NCBI RefSeq assembly: GCF_009371885.1
Contig: NZ_QLZA01000013.1
Location: forward strand, 1 to 64,000
From: Bifidobacterium tibiigranuli
GTDB taxonomy: Bacteria > Actinomycetota > Actinomycetes > Actinomycetales > Bifidobacteriaceae
Direction: 5' to 3'
DNA length: 64,000 nt
The notes below the pieces were generated by a model. The model had not been told where the DNA came from. It saw only the letters and a list, made by a program, of their open reading frames with translations, and ran no database searches. The stretch's first letter is position 1. Every line of letters begins with the position of its first letter. The position numbers and the translations under genes are program-made. Below, one piece after another: positions 25,130-33,895 of this stretch.

Positions 25130-25797
25130 GCTGCGCGCCCGTCCATATCGCTGGATTGCCTGGTTTCACGCTGCTCGTCGGCATGCTCGGTCTGCCGCTC
25201 GATGCCCTCGGCGCTGGCCTCCACGTCCGGCGAGTCGATCTTGCCCATGTCCTCGTTCCATTCCTCCTGCACGACCTTGCTGATTTCGTCAAAGGTCGGC
25301 AGCGGGAAGTCCGGCTGGAACAGGCGGCGCACCTGAGCTACGCAATCGGTGATCTGCACCAGCGTGTCGCTCATGGCGTCGACTTCGCCCTTGCCCTCCT
25401 GTGCGGTGAAATCGGCGACATGCTGCTCCATAATCGCCATAAGCTTTCTGACCGTGTCGAATTCATGGCTTTCCAAGTCGCGTACTTCGGGTGAATCATT
25501 GTCAGGCCAGCCGATGAGCACCGCATCCGCGTATTCGAGCGCGGCACGCTGCGAGGCCGAGGCGATGCCGTCTTCGACCTGCACCAGGAACACATAGCGC
25601 ACGATGCTGAGGCGTTCGGAGGCGATTTTCAGCCATAGCCGCTGATCGTTCAGATCGACGCCGCGCCTGACGGCCAGCTGCTCGGAAGCGCTCAGCTCCG
25701 CCGTGCCCATACCTGACATATCTGTCATACTTGCCATATCGGCCTTATCTGCCTGCGCGTTTGCCGTTTCCCCGGTTTCCTCGCCTTCTCCGCTCAT
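25126..25797 (-). CDS. Conserved hypothetical protein between proA and nadD
   Basis: 223 residues, coupled on both sides by ATGA overlaps (with proA upstream and nadD downstream). The first 45 residues are degenerate repeats ([15 protein letters not shown]). A helical core follows ([56 protein letters not shown]), then an acidic C-terminus. There is no catalytic motif, signal peptide or membrane segment. Proteins of this type seem to keep this position in bifidobacteria, which suggests a function tied to the operon, but none can be named. Confidence 0.8.
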   Translation of the reverse strand: MSGEGEETGETANAQADKADMASMTDMSGMGTAELSASEQLAVRRGVDLNDQRLWLKIASERLSIVRYVFLVQVEDGIASASQRAALEYADAVLIGWPDNDSPEVRDLESHEFDTVRKLMAIMEQHVADFTAQEGKGEVDAMSDTLVQITDCVAQVRRLFQPDFPLPTFDEISKVVQEEWNEDMGKIDSPDVEASAEGIERQTEHADEQRETRQSSDMDGRAA

Positions 25798-27191
25798 TGA
25801 CGCACCTGCCCGTTGCCGTAGCCAATCCACTTGGTGGTCGTCATCTCCTGCAGGCCCATCGGACCGCGAGCATGCATCTTCTGCGTGGAGATGCCCAGTT
25901 CGGCACCGAAGCCGAACATACCGCCGTCGGTGAATCTTGTGGAGGCATTGACCATGACCACCGCCGAATCGATGCGCTCGGTGAACTCCCCCGCCGCGCC
26001 GTAATCCTCGGTGAGTATGGATTCGGTATGCCCGGTCGAATGCGCGTTGATATGCGCGATCGCCTCGTCCAGCGAATCCACGACCTTGACGCCCATAATG
26101 AGCGCGAGATACTCCGTGTCCCAGTCCTCGGCGGTTGCACGTTCCAGCTTGAGCCCCTGAATATCGCTCTTCGACACAATCTCGTACGAGCGCTCATCGA
26201 CCCGCAGCGTCACCCCGGCTTGAGCGAGCGCCTGCGCAGCAACCGGCAGGAAAGACTCGGCGACATCGCGGTGCACGAGCAGCTTCTCCGCTGCGTTGCA
26301 CACGCCGACGCGCTGGGTTTTCGCGTTGATGATGATGGGCACGGCCTTGTCCAAGTCGGCCGCGCGATCGACATAGATATGCACGTTGCCCGCGCCGGTT
26401 TCGATGACCGGAACCTTGGACTGCTCGACCACCGCGCGGATGAGTCCCGCTCCCCCGCGCGGCACCAGCACATCGATATGCCCGCGAGCCTGCATCATAG
26501 CCGTGGCGCCCATTCTGCCGAACTCATCGACCGAGGCGACCAGCGCCGGCTCGAAGCCATGCGCCTGCAGCACCTCGCTGACGACCTGCAGCGTGGCGGC
26601 ATTGGTGCGCTGCGCGGCATGCCCGCCCCGCAACAGCACCGCATTGCCCGATTTGAGGCACAGCGAGGCTACGTCGACAGTGACGTTCGGACGGGCTTCG
26701 TAGATCATGCCCATCACGCCCATCGGCACGCGAATCTGGTTGAGCCGCAGGCCGTTGGGCAGCGTGTAGCCGCGCACTGTCTGGCCCAAAGGGTCCGGCA
26801 ACGTCGCCACATGGCGCACGCCCAGCGCCGCTGCGCCGACACGCTCGACGTCGAAGCGCAGCCGGTCGAGCTTGCCGACATCCATGCCCGAATCGAATGC
26901 AGCCTGCATGTCCAGCTCATTGGCGGCAGCGATCTCGTCCGCATGCGCGTCCAATGCATCGGCAAGGGCTGCGAGCAGTTCATTTCTCGCTTCGCCATTC
27001 GCTCGGCCGAGCGTCGCTTGGGCTTGCGCGGCAGCATCCGCCAGCGCGCAGACCCGCTCGAAGACATGCGCATCCAACTCATCCGGTTCCCGCTTCGCGC
27101 CCGTGGACTGTGCAGACTGTGCCGCAGCCTGTGCCGTTGCAGCTTGTGTCGCTATACGCCCGCCTGATTGTGTGCTCTCGCCTGTAGTCAT
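25794..27191 (-). CDS. proA: Gamma-glutamyl phosphate reductase
   Basis: 465 residues. The aldehyde dehydrogenase-like fold is clear: [32 protein letters not shown], the catalytic Cys in [14 protein letters not shown], and the C-terminal [13 protein letters not shown]. It reduces glutamyl phosphate to the semialdehyde in proline synthesis. About 35 N-terminal residues ([15 protein letters not shown]) are encoded by degenerate TGTGC-rich repeats and precede the usual start of the family. proB is not in the window. Confidence 0.94.
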   Translation of the reverse strand: MTTGESTQSGGRIATQAATAQAAAQSAQSTGAKREPDELDAHVFERVCALADAAAQAQATLGRANGEARNELLAALADALDAHADEIAAANELDMQAAFDSGMDVGKLDRLRFDVERVGAAALGVRHVATLPDPLGQTVRGYTLPNGLRLNQIRVPMGVMGMIYEARPNVTVDVASLCLKSGNAVLLRGGHAAQRTNAATLQVVSEVLQAHGFEPALVASVDEFGRMGATAMMQARGHIDVLVPRGGAGLIRAVVEQSKVPVIETGAGNVHIYVDRAADLDKAVPIIINAKTQRVGVCNAAEKLLVHRDVAESFLPVAAQALAQAGVTLRVDERSYEIVSKSDIQGLKLERATAEDWDTEYLALIMGVKVVDSLDEAIAHINAHSTGHTESILTEDYGAAGEFTERIDSAVVMVNASTRFTDGGMFGFGAELGISTQKMHARGPMGLQEMTTTKWIGYGNGQVRQ

Positions 27192-27418
27192 ACCCCACAG
27201 CGTACCTCAGGATGGCCTGCGTTTCGAGCCGTTTCCTTGTGGCGCTGAAATCACACTGCAATCACGAAGTGCGCACATCATGTGATGTTTCTGTCAGCGG
27301 TGCTTCGGCAGCAGCATTCCAGCGGCGACGTCTCGATGAACTGCGCACCAATCAATCGAGCCGGGCCGGACCAACGGCGAACCAACGACTGGGCCAAGGC
27401 CGGACCAGTGATGCCGCT

Positions 27419-27451
27419 AAACTGGGAAGACGTTAATCCGATTTCCCAGTT
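27419..27451 (+). promoter_or_regulatory. Leader dyad upstream of thrC
   Basis: AACTGGGAA (27420-27428) pairs perfectly with TTCCCAGTT (27443-27451). The dyad ends 3 bases before the AAGGA site of thrC. A stem here could occlude ribosome access or mark an operator. GGCCGGACCA is also directly repeated just upstream (27364, 27398). Confidence 0.4.
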
Positions 27452-27465
27452 ACCAAGGACGAGAC

Positions 27466-28983
27466 GTGAACACCTTCCACAGCACACGCGGGGTCAATGA
27501 TGCCATCAACGGAGAGGCGCTGCGTTCAACGGCGCTGAGCGCGAAGCAGGCCATCCGGCGCGGTTTGGCCGAGGACGGCGGCCTGTTCGTCACCGATGCG
27601 CTGGGCGAGCGGACGGTTGATGTGGCAGCGCTGGTCGGCAAGTCCTATCAGGAGATCGCCGCCGCCGTGCTCGGCGCGCTGCTTGACGATTTCGGTGAAG
27701 ACGAGCTCGCGCAGTGCATCGCCGAGGCGTATGGCTCGCAGTGGTCCGATGCGGCGATCACGCCGCTCAAGCCCCTAGGCGACGATTACGTGCTGGAACT
27801 GTTCAACGGCCCCACCTGCGCTTTCAAGGATGTGGCGCTGCAAATTCTGCCGCGTTTCATGGCGCGGACCACTCCTGCCGGCGGCGACGCCCAAGAGAAG
27901 ATCATGATTCTGACCGCCACCTCGGGCGACACGGGCAAGGCGGCGCTCGCCGGGTTCGCTGACGCGCCGGGAACCGGCATCACGGTCTTCTACCCCGAAG
28001 GCAAGGTCAGCGAGATTCAGCAGTTGCAGATGACCACGCAGGCCGGCTCCAATGTGAACGTCTGCGCGGTGCGCGGCAATTTCGATGATGCGCAGAGCGC
28101 CGTCAAGGAGCTGTTCTCCGACACGGAGCTGGCGAATGAGCTTGGGCAGAAGCATCATGTGGTGCTTTCCTCCGCGAATTCCATCAACGTCGGCAGACTC
28201 GTGCCGCAGGTCGTGTACTACTTCTCGGCCTACGTGCAACTGGTGGAGCGCGGCGCGATAACGCTGGGCGATGGCGTGGAATTCTGCGTGCCGACCGGAA
28301 ACTTCGGCGACGTGCTCGCCGGATATTATGCCAAATTGCTGGGCCTGCCGGTCAAGCATCTCATCGTCGCCAGCGACAAGAACAACGTCCTCTTCGACTT
28401 CCTGACAACTGGAACATACAACCGTCAGCGACCGTTCTATCAGACGATTTCGCCCTCGATGGACATTCTCGTCTCCTCGAATCTCGAACGCATGCTCTAT
28501 TACATGGCCGACAAGGATCCGCGACTGATTCAAATGCTCATGAGCGACCTCAAGGAGTGGGGCGCGTTCGAAGTACCCGAACCGCTGCTGGCCAAGATCC
28601 GCACGCTTTTCGGCACCGGCTGGGCCGACGAAAACCAGGTGCGCGAGGCAATTCACGACTGCTGGGAGAGCAACAACTATGTCATCGATCCACACACCGC
28701 CTGCGGCTACTTCGTCATGCAGCGCATGCCGCGCGACCCGGCAGTGCCGCGCGTGCTGCTGAGCACCGCCAGCCCATACAAGTTCCCCCGCGTCGTCGAT
28801 GAATCGCTTGGCCTCGACGCATCCGGCAGCGACTTCGACTGCATGGATACGCTTGCCACCGCCACCGGCACCACCGCGCCAAAATCCCTGCGCGACCTAG
28901 AGCACGCCCAGCCCCGCTTCGACGGCGCCATCGACATCGACGCCATGCGCGACGCCGTCAAGGACGCTGCGGCCAAACTGTGA
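27466..28983 (+). CDS. thrC: Threonine synthase
   Basis: 505 residues from a GTG with AAGGA upstream. The PLP Lys is in GPTCAFKDVALQ (about residue 118) and the phosphate cup includes TATSGDTGKAAL. PTGNFGDVLAGYYAK and a long C-terminal extension mark it as the long (class 2, yeast/E. coli-like) form. It converts O-phosphohomoserine to threonine. It is alone on plus, divergent from the proA operon, and may be controlled through the leader dyad. Confidence 0.94.
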   Translation: MNTFHSTRGVNDAINGEALRSTALSAKQAIRRGLAEDGGLFVTDALGERTVDVAALVGKSYQEIAAAVLGALLDDFGEDELAQCIAEAYGSQWSDAAITPLKPLGDDYVLELFNGPTCAFKDVALQILPRFMARTTPAGGDAQEKIMILTATSGDTGKAALAGFADAPGTGITVFYPEGKVSEIQQLQMTTQAGSNVNVCAVRGNFDDAQSAVKELFSDTELANELGQKHHVVLSSANSINVGRLVPQVVYYFSAYVQLVERGAITLGDGVEFCVPTGNFGDVLAGYYAKLLGLPVKHLIVASDKNNVLFDFLTTGTYNRQRPFYQTISPSMDILVSSNLERMLYYMADKDPRLIQMLMSDLKEWGAFEVPEPLLAKIRTLFGTGWADENQVREAIHDCWESNNYVIDPHTACGYFVMQRMPRDPAVPRVLLSTASPYKFPRVVDESLGLDASGSDFDCMDTLATATGTTAPKSLRDLEHAQPRFDGAIDIDAMRDAVKDAAAKL

Positions 28984-29430
28984 CATGGCGACACGGCCAC
29001 AACAGCTAGTACGCTGACTGCGATGACCGGTCGTGCCGGACGTTCTCAGCACTCTCATGGCGCTATGACGGCCTTATCTGTAGTGCTTCTCGGAGGCTAC
29101 ACGGGTATATCTCAGCTATCTGTAGTGCCTTGTTCGGCTGAGTCGATGACCGAGTGGCTTCACATGACTGTTTTGGGCCGCTCCAACAGCGTTACTGCTG
29201 CTATAGGCACTACAGATAGCGGAGATACGCCGTTTGAGGCCTGAGCCCGGTCACAGTGTCGCTGCAGGTAACGAGTCCTACGCATCTCACGCCAACGAAC
29301 AACCCATGAACCATCCACGACCATCCACGAACCATCGTTGTCCAAGTGCGTCCGCGCTATTTCACGATTCTTTGTTCATGGACGCCTCCGCCAGCGCGAA
29401 TCCCCATGCATTCAACGCATTCGCGTGCCT
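28984..29430. other. 447-bp convergent spacer with a motif array
   Basis: This lies between thrC (plus) and the ABC permease gene (minus). It holds the TATCTGTAGTGC array and, at about 29302-29340, short AACCATCCACG tandem copies. No gene or classical U-tail terminator is visible. Confidence 0.5.
29075..29230. repeat. Array of three TATCTGTAGTGC motifs, two direct and one inverted
   Basis: Direct copies start at 29075 and 29117, 42 bp apart. The inverted copy spans 29206-29219. The second and third copies extend into a longer imperfect inverted repeat of about 26 bp (29104-29130 against 29205-29230). The 42-bp spacing equals that of the array at 13542. Confidence 0.65.
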
Positions 29431-30120
29431 TCACAGCTCCTTGCGCAGATAGATGCGAAGCGAGATCGAGAGCGATGCCGCGACCACGATCGCAACGAAC
29501 GCCACTCCTATAAGCACCGTCAAAGGCATCAAAACAAACACATGCGCACCCAGACATGCCACGATTGCCGTGACCTGCGCCTTGAAAAGCAAGGCGAGCG
29601 CACATAGGGCGAACACCACCAGCATTAGCCCGACCATGAGCAGCAGGACGATCTCCGCGGAGGAGAATCGATACATGAGCGGCAGCAGAATCGATTCCAT
29701 GACTATGCTGCCCCCAAACACGACCGCAAGGCCGACCAATGCGGACGTCAAGTCCGTCCCGCCGCCAACCACATAGGTCAGGCCGATGCAGAGTGCGAAA
29801 TCCATGACCGCGCAGACATCCACGACGGCCATGATGAGATAGCGGCCGACCACCTGATATTGGCGGGCGATGGGCACAATCGCGTTCATCTGACGGTGAT
29901 TGTTCTGGTCTTCGTATACAAACAGATTCATGGTGAGAGCAGCAGGCACCGTCATAAGCATTCCCTCGATAACACCGGTCACGACGATGGAAACCCCATC
30001 GAATCCGCCCAACAGCAGCACGAAGGCCGGAGGCAACGCGGCCATGACCAGCATGGAGAGCATGCCGTTTGCGGTCATCCGCAATCTATCCAGCCGCACG
30101 GCTTTGGCAATAGCGTTCAT
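29431..30120 (-). CDS. ABC-2 type transporter permease
   Basis: 229 residues with six hydrophobic segments (for example MLVMAALPPAFVLLLGG and AEIVLLLMVGLMLVVFALCA). It matches small ABC2_membrane_5-type permeases that pair with a YtrA-regulated ATPase. Its ATG overlaps the stop of the ATPase gene by four bases, so the two are translationally coupled. The probable complex is two permeases plus two ATPases, exporting an unknown substrate. Confidence 0.82.
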   Translation of the reverse strand: MNAIAKAVRLDRLRMTANGMLSMLVMAALPPAFVLLLGGFDGVSIVVTGVIEGMLMTVPAALTMNLFVYEDQNNHRQMNAIVPIARQYQVVGRYLIMAVVDVCAVMDFALCIGLTYVVGGGTDLTSALVGLAVVFGGSIVMESILLPLMYRFSSAEIVLLLMVGLMLVVFALCALALLFKAQVTAIVACLGAHVFVLMPLTVLIGVAFVAIVVAASLSISLRIYLRKEL

Positions 30121-31037
30121 CGCGTTTCCTCCTTCGCGTTGGTGAGCCTGACGATGTCGTCGATTAACACCGGTTCTATCGCCAGATTCATGTCGTTGGA
30201 CTGTAACTTTTTCGCGGCGGACATGGGCAGCAGCGCATCGAAGCCCGTCTCATAACGATGAATCCCTAATGTCTGACCCGCGATGGCATCGAGTTGCTCC
30301 GGACCGCCTTTGACCAGTCGGAAGGAATCTTCGAACTCGTCCTTGGGGCCGCTGTAATACAACCGCCCGCCAGTGATATAGGCGATGAAGTCGGCGGCGT
30401 GCTCAAGATCGTCGGTGATATGCGTGCTGAAGAGTACGCTGCGCGCTCCGTCTTCGATATACTCATGCAGGATGTCCATTAATTCGTCCCGGCCAAGCAC
30501 GTCCAAGCCGCTCGTCGGCTCGTCGAGGATCAGCAGTTTCGCGTCGTGGCTCAGCGCTACGGCGAGCATGAGCTTCATCTGCATGCCGCGCGAAAGCTCC
30601 TTGACCTTCTTGCGCTCGTCAAGGCCGAACCGACGCAGATAGCTGTCGAAAGCCTGCTGGTTCCATGTGGGGTACATCGGTGCCATGGCCTGCCCGGCCT
30701 TACGCACAGTCCACGCCTCGATGAAGTAATGCGTATCGAAGACGATGCCAAGCTGTTCTTTGATCGCCTCCTCGCTGCGGATATTGTCCATGCCGAGCAC
30801 GGATATCGAGCCTGCGTCACGTCGGATCATGTTGAGGATGAGCTTGATGAGTGTGGATTTGCCCGCGCCGTTCGGCCCGATCAGCCCCATGATGTAGCCG
30901 GCGGGCAGGTCGAAGGTCACGTCCTCCAACGTAAAGCCCGAATCGTAGCGTTTCGTAGCGCCATCGATGCTCAGCGCGAGCGGTACTGAACCCTGCAATG
31001 TACTTTGCATCACGCCTTGCAGCTTATCGACCGTCAT
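30117..31037 (-). CDS. ABC transporter ATP-binding protein
   Basis: 306 residues from the ATG at 31037 (AAAGGAA upstream). The Walker A is GLIGPNGAGKSTLIKLIL, the signature is KELSRGMQMKLMLAVALSHD and the Walker B is LLILDEPTSGLD, with a switch His in VLFSTHITDDLE. The C-terminal 80 residues form an accessory domain as in YtrB/CcmA-like exporters. The first bases overlap the GntR gene by 14 nt. The operon order is regulator, ATPase, permease. Confidence 0.9.
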   Translation of the reverse strand: MTVDKLQGVMQSTLQGSVPLALSIDGATKRYDSGFTLEDVTFDLPAGYIMGLIGPNGAGKSTLIKLILNMIRRDAGSISVLGMDNIRSEEAIKEQLGIVFDTHYFIEAWTVRKAGQAMAPMYPTWNQQAFDSYLRRFGLDERKKVKELSRGMQMKLMLAVALSHDAKLLILDEPTSGLDVLGRDELMDILHEYIEDGARSVLFSTHITDDLEHAADFIAYITGGRLYYSGPKDEFEDSFRLVKGGPEQLDAIAGQTLGIHRYETGFDALLPMSAAKKLQSNDMNLAIEPVLIDDIVRLTNAKEETR

Positions 31038-31479
31038 GCGCGTTCCTTTCTTCTTCGCCTGCCTCGGCGTCTGCTGATGCCGCTCCACCATCGTCCGTAG
31101 GCATGGGGGCATTGCGGTAGGCCGCTTCAAGCATGTCGAGCAGATTAAGCAGGGGCACGTCAGCGGCCTTGGCGGCCATGCTGACCTGCAGCAGGCTGTC
31201 GGCGATGCGCCGCGATAATTGCTCGCGCATCACTTCGTTGCCGCGCTGCAGCACAAACGTGCCTTTGCCTTGGATGTTGCGCACCACGCCCTCGTCCGCC
31301 AGCTCGTTATATGCCCGGGTGACGGTAAGCACGGAGATGCGCAGCTCTTTGGCGAGCTTGCGTAGGGAAGGCAGGGCCTCCCCTGGCGCCAATTCGCCCG
31401 AAAGGATGGCGGCACGTATCTGCTGCTTGATTTGCTCGTAAATCGGTTTGCCGGACACGGATGAGATGATCAGTTTCAT
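31024..31479 (-). CDS. GntR-family transcriptional regulator (YtrA subfamily)
   Basis: 151 residues; ATG 31479 has AGAAAGG at a better distance than the adjacent ATG 31482. The N-terminal winged helix reads PIYEQIKQQIRAAILSGELA and then PSLRKLAKELRISVLTVTRAYNELADEG. The short C-terminal dimerisation helix is typical of YtrA. These repressors usually control their own ABC operon. Several TGTTATG/CATAACA half-sites lie upstream. The last 25 residues are acidic and low-complexity. Confidence 0.9.
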   Translation of the reverse strand: MKLIISSVSGKPIYEQIKQQIRAAILSGELAPGEALPSLRKLAKELRISVLTVTRAYNELADEGVVRNIQGKGTFVLQRGNEVMREQLSRRIADSLLQVSMAAKAADVPLLNLLDMLEAAYRNAPMPTDDGGAASADAEAGEEERNAHDGR

Positions 31480-31524
31480 CATGTCCTTTCTTGTAGTCTG
31501 CTGAATTCAACCATTCGACAACAC

Positions 31525-31593
31525 TGTTATGCTGCTTTGCATAACAATATAACAGTTACATCAACTGTGCAAGTCGAGAACATAACAGTTATG
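31525..31593. promoter_or_regulatory. Operator-like dyads upstream of the GntR operon
   Basis: TGTTATGC and its complement GCATAACA enclose six bases at 31525-31546. CATAAC-A-GTTATG is a perfect dyad at 31581-31593, and ATAACAGTTA lies between them. Their shared core and position 46-115 bases upstream of the regulator suggest autoregulation by the YtrA-type repressor. Confidence 0.55.
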
Positions 31594-31671
31594 AGAAGGC
31601 CATGAATACGTGCCCTGCCCCATCTTTTTGGTACAGCTAGACGCCGTATCGACACGTACTGATTTATTAAT

Positions 31672-31737
31672 AGATACATTTGTGCATCTTATGAAAATGG
31701 TATATGCTATCCACCAGCAGGATACATAATTGTATCT
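31672..31737. promoter_or_regulatory. Two matching operator dyads before the TIM-barrel gene
   Basis: AGATACA-N4-TGCATCT (31672-31689) and GGATACA-N4-TGTATCT (31720-31737) share the core GATACA-N4-TGYATC. Their centres are 48 bp apart, flanking a TATGCTAT that may be the -10. A repressor binding both sites is plausible. No regulator gene of obvious match is adjacent. Confidence 0.55.
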
Positions 31738-31754
31738 TGCAGAAAGAACTGTAT

Positions 31755-31823
31755 ATGAAATATGATAAGCCGAGCATCAATAGACACATTGCCTCACAGC
31801 AATTCCTGAAACGAGTTGCATGA
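31755..31823 (+). CDS. 22-residue ORF, probable split N-terminus of the next gene
   Basis: MKYDKPSINRHIASQQFLKR plus VA, then a TGA that overlaps the next ATG. Its sequence would read naturally into the next protein (KRVA followed by MMGKELTNLF) if one base were added near 31819. It is either a frameshifted N-terminus or a coupled leader peptide. A weak AGAAAG lies upstream. Confidence 0.5.
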   Translation: MKYDKPSINRHIASQQFLKRVA

Positions 31824-32662
31824 TGGGCAAGGAACTCACGAACCTATTCATGGCAACGCCAATTGAGAATCCGCTCGGGTCCGACGAAGTGCGTGCGCCC
31901 GCAGAAATCGCGCAGGCTTCCGGCATCATGCTGCAAGGCAGATGGCTTAAATCATTCGCCTTCACGACCGATGTTGCGGTTATTCACAATACCAACGCGG
32001 ATGCGATTCTGGCGGTATATCCGTTCACTGGCCAGCCGGTCATCAACCAGGCTATCTTGTCGGTGGCCCAGGCTCCAGTATTCATTGGAGTTGACGGAGG
32101 AACTACCGCGGGGCCGCGCGTGCTTGAACTGGCTATGTTCGCCGAAATGCAAGGAGCGGCCGGCGTGGTTCTGAACTCGCCAATTGACGCGGAAACTGTC
32201 AGCAGGGTCGCAGCCATCGTGCACGTTCCCGTCGTGGCCACGGTAACCGGATGGAATAGTATGGTGGGGCGGAAGATCGACGCCGGAGCCCGCATCATCA
32301 ACGTTGCCGCAGGCAAAGATACCCCAGAAGTGGTCGCCCGCATCAAAGAGCGATACCCCAGCATTCCATTGATTGCCAGCTCCGGAGGCTCACCGGAATC
32401 AATCCGGTCCACCATGAACGCAGGAGCCAACGCGCTTTCATGGACTCCTCCGAGCGTGGAGAACCTGCAGAAGGAAATGATGCGGCATTATCGCAAAGGC
32501 GAATCCGCCCATGGCAACAAGGCTACAGATTCTTCCCCGACGCACCGCATGAGCGGCGATAGCGCACATGCCTTCCTTGATACACATGACGTCATAGACA
32601 CACATACAACCCACGAGCCCCGGCATAAACTCCGCAATCAGATCGATATCGACGAATGTTAG
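31820..32662 (+). CDS. TIM-barrel hydrolase-like protein of uncertain function
   Basis: 280 residues. The sequence alternates strands and helices in TIM-barrel fashion: AILAVYPFTGQPVI, APVFIGVDGGTTAGPR, GAAGVVLNSP, VPVVATVTGWN, ARIINVAAGKDTPEVV and IPLIASSGGSPESI. The C-terminal IASSGGS and GANALSW loops look like a phosphate-binding site. Residues 215-280 are a His/Thr/Asp-rich low-complexity tail. I recall similar proteins annotated only as hydrolase in lactobacilli and bifidobacteria; no reaction can be assigned. The start overlaps the short ORF, so the N-terminus may be truncated by a frameshift. Confidence 0.65.
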   Translation: MMGKELTNLFMATPIENPLGSDEVRAPAEIAQASGIMLQGRWLKSFAFTTDVAVIHNTNADAILAVYPFTGQPVINQAILSVAQAPVFIGVDGGTTAGPRVLELAMFAEMQGAAGVVLNSPIDAETVSRVAAIVHVPVVATVTGWNSMVGRKIDAGARIINVAAGKDTPEVVARIKERYPSIPLIASSGGSPESIRSTMNAGANALSWTPPSVENLQKEMMRHYRKGESAHGNKATDSSPTHRMSGDSAHAFLDTHDVIDTHTTHEPRHKLRNQIDIDEC

Positions 32663-32800
32663 CAGCGCGAGATGGTTTATTCATCCCTACTGTTTACCGA
32701 CGATAGCGTCTTCGGCCTTTTCGAGAGGCTTCTCATAGACCGTTTATCATGATTCATTCGAATGGTGCATCGATGCCGTATGTCCAGATTATTTTCCGGG

Positions 32801-33046
32801 TTAAGTTAAGAAACGTGTAAGCACTAGGTTGACGACGAGCAGCATCAACTGGATCCACCAGAATTCTGATCGAGAAGCATAGCCCCGGAAGCGAAGCGCC
32901 TTCTGCACGAAACGAGTCACGGCTTGCCGGAAAGAGGCACCGTACCACGCTTCGGTTATCAACGGCTTCACGGAGTTGACTCGTCGTTTCCATTGCGAGC
33001 CGCTTTGTCGCCAGTTCTCATTTTGCTGTGGTGCCTTATACGACAT
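32801..33046 (-). CDS. Truncated DUF805 family membrane protein
   Basis: 81 residues. The core KALRFRGYASRSEFWWIQLM is the signature start of DUF805 proteins, preceded by a short Gln/Ser-rich leader. Complete members have about four helices; here the frame stops after the first (LLVVNLVLTRFLT). No continuation was found in other frames downstream. It is probably a remnant, though a short expressed membrane peptide cannot be excluded. It is divergent from the TetR gene. Confidence 0.6.
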   Translation of the reverse strand: MSYKAPQQNENWRQSGSQWKRRVNSVKPLITEAWYGASFRQAVTRFVQKALRFRGYASRSEFWWIQLMLLVVNLVLTRFLT

Positions 33047-33196
33047 GATTTGCCATCCTGTTCAAGGTTCGCATGGCGACTTGCATCGTCATTCCGATGG
33101 AGACACTCGAATCGTTTAGATGCATGAATGCATCTCCAAATCGAGATGGTAACCCCTTCCTGTAAGATACGCAAGTGAGTCTTGAAGGAGGCAGAC

Positions 33197-33895
33197 ATGG
33201 AAACCCGAGCACCCACGACACGGCGACGCCATGGTTCGGATTTGGAGGGAGACATTCTCGATGCGGCGTGGCGACAGATTCTCGAACAAGGGCTTGACAG
33301 TCTGACATTCGAGTCAGTAGCTGCTCGTGCTCGCACATCTCGCCCAGTGCTCTACCGACGTTGGCCGACACGCGAGGAACTCGCGGCCGCAGCGTTACGC
33401 CGTCAGCTCTCCGCGCACGATCCATCTCTCCCCGATACCGGTTCGTTGCGAGGCGATGTCATCGCGCTTCTTCATGAAGCGCTCGATAGTAAAATCAGTG
33501 TGGCTTCGCTGGTTGCAGCGATGGGAGTTTTTCCTGAACGGCACCCTACACGTTTCGCAACGTTGCGCGACCAAGTTCTCGCCCACGGAACTCCTGTTAT
33601 GACCATCCTGCTCAGCAGAGAGCGCGAGCGCGGGGAGCTGCCGGTCGATATTCCCAAATGCGTTGCCGATCTTCCCCTTCGCTTGCTGCGGGATGAGATT
33701 CTCATTGCCGGACGACACGTCGATGACAACGCCATAACGTCCATCGTCGACGATATTTTTCTTCCGCTCATCCGTGCATACCAGCACGGACTACATTACG
33801 GTGGCAACACAATGTCCTCTCCTGAAGCTGGCACGCATCAGGCAGATATACGCATGGACTCGAGTCTACAGAGCGAGAATCGAACAAGATCATGA
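33197..33895 (+). CDS. TetR/AcrR family transcriptional regulator
   Basis: 232 residues from ATG 33197 with GAAGGAGG upstream. The N-terminal helix-turn-helix reads GDILDAAWRQILEQGLDSLT then FESVAARARTSRPVLYRRWP, typical of TetR. The C-terminal ligand domain has helices but no recognisable ligand motif. The gene overlaps the antiporter start by ATGA, so it probably controls the antiporter. The divergent spacer with the DUF805 remnant holds the promoter. Confidence 0.87.
   Translation: METRAPTTRRRHGSDLEGDILDAAWRQILEQGLDSLTFESVAARARTSRPVLYRRWPTREELAAAALRRQLSAHDPSLPDTGSLRGDVIALLHEALDSKISVASLVAAMGVFPERHPTRFATLRDQVLAHGTPVMTILLSRERERGELPVDIPKCVADLPLRLLRDEILIAGRHVDDNAITSIVDDIFLPLIRAYQHGLHYGGNTMSSPEAGTHQADIRMDSSLQSENRTRS

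Noticed and set aside
25731..27167. 478-residue plus-strand open frame opposite proA
   Set aside because: The composition is typical of antisense high-GC frames, and the minus strand encodes a full ProA with its catalytic Cys.
3500..29230. Insertion sequences or MITEs
   Set aside because: No transposase fragment, terminal inverted repeat with target duplication, or repeated full element was seen.
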